A stretch of DNA of 64,000 nt from assembly GCA_037951165.1 (NCBI GenBank), contig JBBDHG010000015.1, positions 804,501 through 868,500 on the forward strand, read 5' to 3'. The notes beneath the pieces are model-generated. The model did not search any database. It saw only the letters and a program-made list of their open reading frames with translations, and was not told where the DNA came from. Shown here piece by piece: positions 57,948 to 64,000 of the stretch. Source of the DNA: Lophius americanus. Its lineage: Eukaryota > Chordata > Actinopteri > Lophiiformes > Lophiidae. Positions within the stretch are counted from its first letter, which is position 1, and every line of letters starts with the position of its first letter. The translations under genes were made by a program, and so were the position numbers.

Positions 57948-59370
57948 GTAGGTGCTTCGTCGGAGCTACACACTTACAGTAAATAACCGTCTATAAATGA
58001 TTGACGTTGCCAAATGTAAGTCGATATCTTCTCCTTCCACGTGATTGCGGCCGACATGTTGTCGGCTCTCCTCACTTGAATCTTCCACAGAAGCACCATG
58101 TCAGCCCTGCCCACCCGCTGACACTGTGGACTCTTAGCAAGAAACCAACCCAATATTCAACACGTTTGCATCTGCTCGAGCAGCACAACACCCATTTTGT
58201 GTTCCAACAGTTTGATTAAATGTGCGCAGAATGGCTGCCAGTTTACGCTGCTTTGATATTAACATAAAAATGTACCTCTAAAACGAAAAATAGAGGCTAA
58301 AATGCTACATCGATCCGTTCAATGCCAAATATCTACTCTAACATGGGTGTGCCTGTATTTCATTGTTAATGGCACGTGTCTCCTTCTGCTTCGGTGGTTG
58401 TCGTTTTTTCTCGTTTACTAAGATACATACGAATCTATTGTATAACTTTGCCTATACTGTCCTCCCCAACAGCAAGGGTATATCCCCCCCCAAAGCAACT
58501 TTAGCCTTTATTAGCAACTGAACTTCTCAAATTAAAAGTGACTCATTAATTACCTCTAAACAGTTCATATTGACTCAAATTAACGATTTATGTGATGTCT
58601 GCAATATGCTTTAAGATAAGATCCCACAGTGACTCAATAAATATAATTAAATGTTTTTTCTGAGCTCAGTAATAAAACAAGGCCGATTTCCTTGTGTCAA
58701 TTCAAATGAGCTTAATTTAGACACAATTGGACTGGGGTTAAGAAGTTAAGGTCCGAAAGTGTTTTTTTTTTTTTTTTTTTTTTTTTTAGATTCAGAGGAA
58801 CAGGAAATGACACAACAAGGGCCTATTTACTGGAGAGGAACAGGAAATAACACAACGTGCTATAAAGAGTAAACCTCTTTATGATTCCATATGGATTCAT
58901 ACTCAGTTTCTCATAGTTGTTGGAAGAATTAGAGGCTGGCAGTAACACACCTTAGTGAAGAAATGAATTTTTCCTAAACCAAGTATACTGTTGTGCCTCA
59001 TTCCTTTGATGTTTTATACTGGAGAGGAACAGAAGAATTACAAAACTGTCTGTTTAAGAGTTGGTTCAGACGTTGGTTTTGGCCCTTGGCGGAGGTTTGC
59101 CATCTCATTACTTTTTCTACACTACTCCCAAAAATTGAAGGAACTCTTAAATCACAGATCAGATTTAGATGTGTTAAATATTGTAATTGTTAATCTTTTT
59201 TTATATACATTGTGTAATTTGTTGAGAAAGAACAATCACGCAAAAACAGTCAATGGAAACTCAAATCATGAACCCATTGGGGACAGAATGAACACGAAAA
59301 TCGCTGGCTGATTTTCTGGAAACAGGCTGAATTTCATCACAACAACTCATAATGTTTATCAGTAGTGTCA
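57948..59370 (+). other. pabpc1: pabpc1 first intron, left part
   Basis: Contains a T-run of about 28 bases (58,760-58,787). A partial duplication follows: GAGGAACAGGAAATGACACA recurs as GAGGAACAGGAAATAACACA near 58,838, and GGAGAGGAACAG appears again near 59,021. No exon seen. Confidence 0.5.
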
Positions 59371-59384
59371 TTGGTTTCCATGCG

Positions 59385-59600
59385 CCTGTAAGCACTCCTG
59401 ACAACATCTGGGCATGCTCCTGATGACATGGAGCATGTTGTCCTCCCAGAACTGGATCAGGGCTTCAGTGAGCTCCTTGACAGTCTAGTGCAGTGATGGT
59501 AACGTAACAATATAAGATGTACCAGAGGTTGTCCGTTGGATTCAGGTTTTGGGAATATTAGGACCAGTCTGGTCTCAATGGTCCTAATGCCATTGAGATC
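59385..59600 (-). repeat. DNA-transposon-like remnant
   Basis: The wording GGCATGCTCCTGATGACATG, CTCCCAGAACTGGATCAGGG, CTTCAGTGAGCTCCTTGACA and AGAGGTTGTCCGTTGGATTC follows a repeat common in fish genomes that encodes a transposase on the opposite strand. The family name is uncertain. Confidence 0.4.
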
Positions 59601-59629
59601 TCAATGCCATTGAGATTTATTTTGTATAT

Positions 59630-60030
59630 GTCAAATTTTAACTCTCTGACATTTTTCTCACTAGTGAGTGCTTTTTTTTAAGAATAAAAGTGTTTTCCAA
59701 ACATAATTTCCCAACCAATGGTCCAATTTAGCCATAAATGACCTTTTATATGAACTGCCTCGTGGAGATCTAACTTGTATTTGAGCATATTTCATTTACT
59801 TGGGGAGCTTTTTTGCAAAAACCATGCTCTTTAAATCTTGCTTAAAAAACTTATCAAGATAGAATAATCAGCAATGAGTTCAAAATGGTGATTATGTCCA
59901 TTAGCTTTTTGTGGAAAACACATTTTCTCATTCTCAATATCCCAACCATAGTTCCAGTTGTATATATTTACTTGATATGAATTGACAAAAGGAAATCTGT
60001 CTTGTTATATTATTTATGTTATAATCTTGG
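59630..60030 (+). mobile_element. Helitron-like repeat copy, central part
   Basis: CTCACTAGTGAGTGCTTTTT, CATAATTTCCCAACCAATGG, TCCAATTTAGCCATAAATGA and ATGAACTGCCTCGTGGAGAT are diverged versions of the family's sub-repeat. The terminal hairpin is missing. Confidence 0.5.
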
Positions 60031-60439
60031 AGTATATACATTCAATAAATGGTTTTAGAATTAGATCATGTACTCATTTGAAATGTGCAATTTTATTACT
60101 GAGCTGAGAAATTATGGTTTCTTTGAGCATGTAATGACGTAATACACTTCAGTATTGTAATTTGCCCTTTATTACCCTATTGATCACTTTACTTTTATTA
60201 TGCCTTGAACAGACAGTATTGTCATAAATATTCTTTTTACACCCGAATATCATTATATTGTCGTCATAAGAATATGGCCTCTATTAACCAATATGCTAAT
60301 TAGACCAGGAAATCCATTAATTGGACAGAGTTGATATTTCTCACTTTAACTCTTTTCCCGCTTTGAAAGGTCTGATTTCTCTGAAAATGTCCTTCCAAGT
60401 AAAAAGTCTCCTGAGCCTCTAAATGAAATTGTGATATCT

Positions 60440-61890
60440 CAGGAATGTGTCACATTCTTATTTAAGAGGGTTTAGTTCAGGAAAGCTGCTGGACCTTATG
60501 TTGTTACCAGACTCTTCTAGATGAGTGCTGACCTTGGGCAAAAACTAAATGAGTTCAGACCTGTTGTACATACGTCACTTGTGATGAAACATTTGGAGAA
60601 GATATGAAAAAATAATATTGTGTCGTTATAACACGGAAAGCTTGATCCATTGCAATTTGCATACCAGCCACAAAAAGGTGGATCCCATGCAAGACTTTTA
60701 TTAGCTGACTTTTCTTCTGCTTTTAATAAGATACAGCCTCACGTTCTGATTGAGAGACTAGGCTCGTATTTTAATCTCCCCGACCAGCTTCTGATGCTGA
60801 TTTTAAACTTTTCTTACTGAGGGCCCAGCAGGTTTTTGTAAATGGACGAATGTCCAACACGACTGGGTCAAACACAGGTTGGTTGATCACTTTTTGTTGT
60901 CTCTCCCCCCCCCCCTTTCTATTTATCCTGTACACTGACAGCTGCAGGGCGTCTCAGGAGGACAGGTTCCTTGTTTTGTAATGACACTGTCCTCTTATGT
61001 CTTCTACAAAGATCGGGGTCTGATCATGGTGCTGCTTTAACTCAATTTGTTAAATGGTGTGATGATATTTATCTTGAACTCAATTTATCAAAAACAAATG
61101 AAATGATTATTGACTTCAGACACAACACTGAACATAAAGCTAGGGTCATTCATGGCGAAGACTCATATATTTTGGAGTTTTACAAATATCTTGGAACCGT
61201 GTTTGATTGTCATCAGTTTGGTATTAACAGTTTCTATTGTCAAACGAAGACAACAGAGAATCCATCTGATGAGAAAGCCGAACTCTTTCAATGTCAGTTA
61301 GAGAATTTTAAGTAACTTTTAACTTTCATTCATTGAAAATCTTTCATATTTTTCTTATTTGTTGGTTTAATGGATTATCTATGAAGGAAAAAAATAGCAT
61401 TTTAAATGTCTGGTCCTAGATTATTAGAGTCCAGCAAACGGACTTGTGTTCCCTCTGGGAGATAAACAAATCATAGAATAGTATCAGCCAACTCGATCAG
61501 GTCTTGTCTCCTGGGTTCACGGAGATGCCTTCAGGCCGCCGCTCTTATGTAACACTGAGGAGAACTAGCCGTTACTCCAAATCCTACAATCATTATGCTA
61601 TCAGGTTCTTAAACTCAGACACTAGTCATTGTAATTGGTATTTTTTTTAACAACTTTTACTTTTGTACAACACATGTGACTTGTTTGTGACTGTTTATTT
61701 ATTTATTTATTTTATTGCTATTTATTTGACCATATTTAAATTGATCTTGCTGTCCTTCATTGACCTCTGTTTGTTGATCTGTGCTTTTTGATATGAAACA
61801 CATTGATTGTTTGTCTGTGGGATTGTGGACAAGGTGAGCCAAGGATGAATTGCCCATGCTGGTATCAATAAAAGTTGTCTTAATTGGAAT
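60440..61890 (+). mobile_element. L2/Rex1-type LINE, dead, in pabpc1 intron 1
   Basis: The plus strand shows in broken frames HGAALTQFVKWCDDIYLELN, LSKTNEMIIDFRHN, then MPSGRRSYVTLRRTSRYSKS and YNHYAIRFLNSD. This is the usual order of an L2/Rex1 reverse transcriptase C-terminus. An earlier LLADFSSAFNKIQ motif at about 60,700-60,730 is RT motif A. It ends near GGTATCAATAAAAGTTGTC at 61,861-61,880. The C-rich run at 60,905 and frame breaks show it is inactive. Confidence 0.7.
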
Positions 61891-61899
61891 ATAGTTACT

Positions 61900-62255
61900 T
61901 TGACTTGAGCTACTTGAACTTTTTATATGAAATAACAATGATCACAAAGATTATTTCTTGGTAATACAGGAGAGAAGTTAAATTTATGATTGACCACTGC
62001 AAGAAATTGTTCGGTGAATTCTTTCTTATTTGTGAAGTAATTATTAAGGTTATTTGACCGTAACATTCCAAACAATGTTATGTTCATAGTAATGAATTAA
62101 GACCGACCTTGTCCATAGTTCACTTTGTCAACATCACTTAAATCAGGAGCCGGATAAAAGTGAACAACTCTGCCTTTTTCATATTCCGTTATATCAGGAA
62201 CTTGAAAAATGATATTTACTGAAAAAACTAAATCCTTCTCCTTGTGTTCCTTCCC
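61900..62255 (+). other. pabpc1: pabpc1 first intron, right part
   Basis: No repeat recognised; ends in a good polypyrimidine tract and CAG acceptor. Confidence 0.6.
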
Positions 62256-62259
62256 TCAG

Positions 62260-62453
62260 CTGAGCGTGCTCTGGACACCATGAACTTTGACGTAATCAAA
62301 GGGCGTCCTGTGCGCATTATGTGGTCACAGCGTGATCCATCACTGAGGAAAAGCGGTGTGGGAAACATCTTTATCAAGAACCTTGATAAGTCCATTGACA
62401 ACAAGGCTCTGTATGACACCTTCTCTGCTTTTGGCAACATCCTGTCATGCAAG
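62260..62453 (+). CDS. pabpc1: pabpc1 second coding exon (end RRM1, start RRM2)
   Basis: Encodes residues 65-129: AERALDTMNFDVIKGRPVRI, then MWSQRDPSLRKSGVGNIFIK and NLDKSIDNKALYDTF to CK. RNP2 of RRM2 is IFIKNL at residues 101-106. The acceptor is TTCCCTCAG and the donor GTAGGAGA, phase 0. The intron before it (4.3 kb) carries a LINE and a copy of the Helitron-like repeat. Conservation with mammalian PABPC1 is near complete. Confidence 0.97.
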
Positions 62454-62459
62454 GTAGGA

Positions 62460-63485
62460 GACAAATTCCCGACTAACCTGAAGCAGGGGAATAGTCAGCA
62501 GGACATTTAGCACAGCATCGTGAGCGCAGGTCCACTTGGCATGTTTGTGTTCCTAAAGTTGTTTGCACTAACAGAGAGATCAATCACACAGCAGAATTTA
62601 ATCACTCAGACATGTTATGTTGTACTCTTGGCCTGGAGCACCCAACCTTTCTGGATTCACCCCTCATTTTTTCTTTTAAGGCCTAGAATTACATTAGGGC
62701 TCCATGGACACTGGGGAGCTGGAGCATGAAAAAGTTTAGATGGCTTTCACCAACACTCAAGAAATAGAGAAGAAAATATCTTGCCAATGGGAAGCTGAAG
62801 AGTGGGCATCACTGAAGGATGATAATCCTAAGTATAGCTCAAGTTCTTCCAAAAGATTGGTTATTAAAAGCAGTCCTGGAACATTTTGAAGGGCTGACTT
62901 TAATCCCATAGCAAAATTAAGTGACTTGAAAAGGGCAGTTGCAGTTAGTAATTCCAGGAATGTTAAAAAAAGCTGGAGGCCTTTGCTCACTATGAATGGA
63001 CTAAGATTCCTCAAACATGCTGCCAGAAGCTGCTATGCATAACATTTGCAGTAGGTCAAGGCAGCGAAAGAGTCTCTAAAGAAAGAGGAGATACAGTAGC
63101 TTACCATTAAGGGATTGGACAAGAAACTGCCGTAGCCACTGAGAGTAGTATTTTGTGTTGAATTTGGGGGGGTACTAGTAATGTCTAAGGCACTGAGCTA
63201 TTTAAACGGCTCTCCTCTGATTGTGTTGTTACAAACGGCAGATAAGTAATATATTTTTCCAACAACCCAAATAGAAAAATGAGGCCATGATGGTTTTTTG
63301 CTTCCAGCATTATTGTATGTAAAACTTTACAACATTAATTACTGTATAGATGGACTGTTGTGTGCTTTCGCTAAATTATACTTAACACAATACTAGGAGG
63401 GTCATAATGGTCAAACTATGCAGTTAGTTCTAATATTCACTTAATGCATGTACGTGTGGCCTAAAAGTAGCATGTGTCTGCTCCC
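62460..63485 (+). repeat. pabpc1: pabpc1 second intron with a dispersed repeat
   Basis: The stretch 62,760-63,240 includes CCTTTGCTCACTATGAATGG, ACTAAGATTCCTCAAACATG and CTGCCAGAAGCTGCTATGCA. I have seen this wording in other fish genomes as a DNA-transposon-derived repeat, but I cannot name the family. It is GC-richer than the rest of the intron. Confidence 0.4.
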
Positions 63486-63491
63486 TCTAAG

Positions 63492-63607
63492 GTGGTTTGT
63501 GACGAGAATGGCTCTAAAGGCTACGGCTTTGTGCATTTTGAGACTCAGGACGCAGCTGAACGAGCCATTGAAAAAATGAATGGCATGCTGCTCAATGACC
63601 GAAAAGT
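63492..63607 (+). CDS. pabpc1: pabpc1 third coding exon (RRM2)
   Basis: Encodes residues 130-167: VVCDENGSKGYGFVHFETQD, then AAERAIEKMNGMLLNDRK, plus two bases of a valine codon. RNP1 of RRM2 is KGYGFVHF. The acceptor is CCTCTAAG and the donor GTAAGTGA, phase 2. The next exon, which should begin with FVGRFKS, lies beyond the window. Confidence 0.96.
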
Positions 63608-64000
63608 GTAAGTGAAAGCTTAAAGTTGTTTTAAACTGTTTTGGTACCTAATATGTGCTGTGATTAAAAAGAAAAGTGATGCTTGAGAACTTCCATCAGT
63701 TTCTACAGAAATACATGAATATCCAATCATACTTTACTACAGAGTGCAGCAAATTCTAGCAGCAGCATCTTTTTCTCTGACATTTGTGGGTTTTCAAAGA
63801 AGGCACAATCCTGAGTCACCTCAGTCTAAATACATTTTAGACTGAGGTGATGATAAAATGTATACAGACACGTTCTCTCTGATGGCTAGTGCATGCACGC
63901 ACGAGTGCACTAACCAACGTATGCATGCACGGACGCACCACTACACAGTACCGCACATAACACCGATCGGCCTAACATTAGAACCACCAACAGGTTACTT
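63608..64000 (+). other. pabpc1: pabpc1 third intron, cut by the window edge
   Basis: Contains a tandem-like ACTGAGGTGA..TCACCTCAGT inverted pair near 63,815-63,850 (TCACCTCAGTCTAAA then TTTAGACTGAGGTGA). From about 63,955 it has ACACCGATCGGCCTAACATT, the start of the MITE-like repeat also at 18,370-18,475. Confidence 0.55.

Noticed and set aside
57557..57973. Minus-strand open frame of 138 residues at the pabpc1 start
   Set aside because: Antisense shadow over the 5' UTR and first coding exon of pabpc1.

Overview
This window is nuclear DNA from a ray-finned fish, most likely a percomorph teleost. It is AT-rich, its genes are split by GT-AG introns, and it carries fish-type repeats: Rex3-like and Rex1/L2-like LINEs, an RTE-type LINE, Tc1-like transposons and (CA)n tracts. 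It holds a conserved vertebrate gene block. From left to right: grhl2 on the minus strand (3' end outside the window), znf706 on the plus strand, a 14-3-3 gene in the ywhaz position on the plus strand, and the first three coding exons of pabpc1 on the plus strand (3' end outside the window). Humans carry the same four genes as neighbours on chromosome 8q22.3.

Layout. Positions 1-25,000 hold grhl2: twelve coding exons, with introns full of decayed transposons. Reading phase is continuous across every exon junction except one (19,888 to 17,898), where a short exon appears to be missing or unrecognised. Positions 25,000-34,400 are intergenic, with an internally deleted L2/Rex1-type LINE, a copy of an unusual repeat and microsatellites. 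znf706 spans about 34,400-38,950, with two coding exons that give the full 76-residue protein. Positions 39,000-45,000 are intergenic, with a reversed Rex3 fragment and a reversed RTE LINE. The 14-3-3 gene spans about 45,180-54,900: one noncoding exon, five coding exons encoding 246 residues, and a long 3' UTR. A probable orphan promoter lies near 55,600. pabpc1 starts near 57,309 and shows a TATA-like box, a 5'TOP-like start and an adenine-rich 5' UTR tract, as expected for a PABP autoregulatory element.

The most unusual items are three. First, a dispersed repeat occurs about eight times in 64 kb. Three of its copies end in a GC-rich hairpin, and one of these is followed by CTAG, the terminal signature of a Helitron. 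Second, the 14-3-3 protein is clearly diverged from vertebrate zeta although it sits in the zeta locus. Third, the 14-3-3 promoter and the orphan region at 55.6 kb share an RFX X-box plus CRE arrangement.

The genes do not form a pathway. grhl2 is an epithelial transcription factor, znf706 a small zinc-finger protein, 14-3-3 a phosphoprotein adaptor and pabpc1 the cytoplasmic poly(A)-binding protein. Their adjacency is ancestral synteny. All calls come from reading the sequence; family names for old repeats are from memory of their typical sequences and are given with matching caution.
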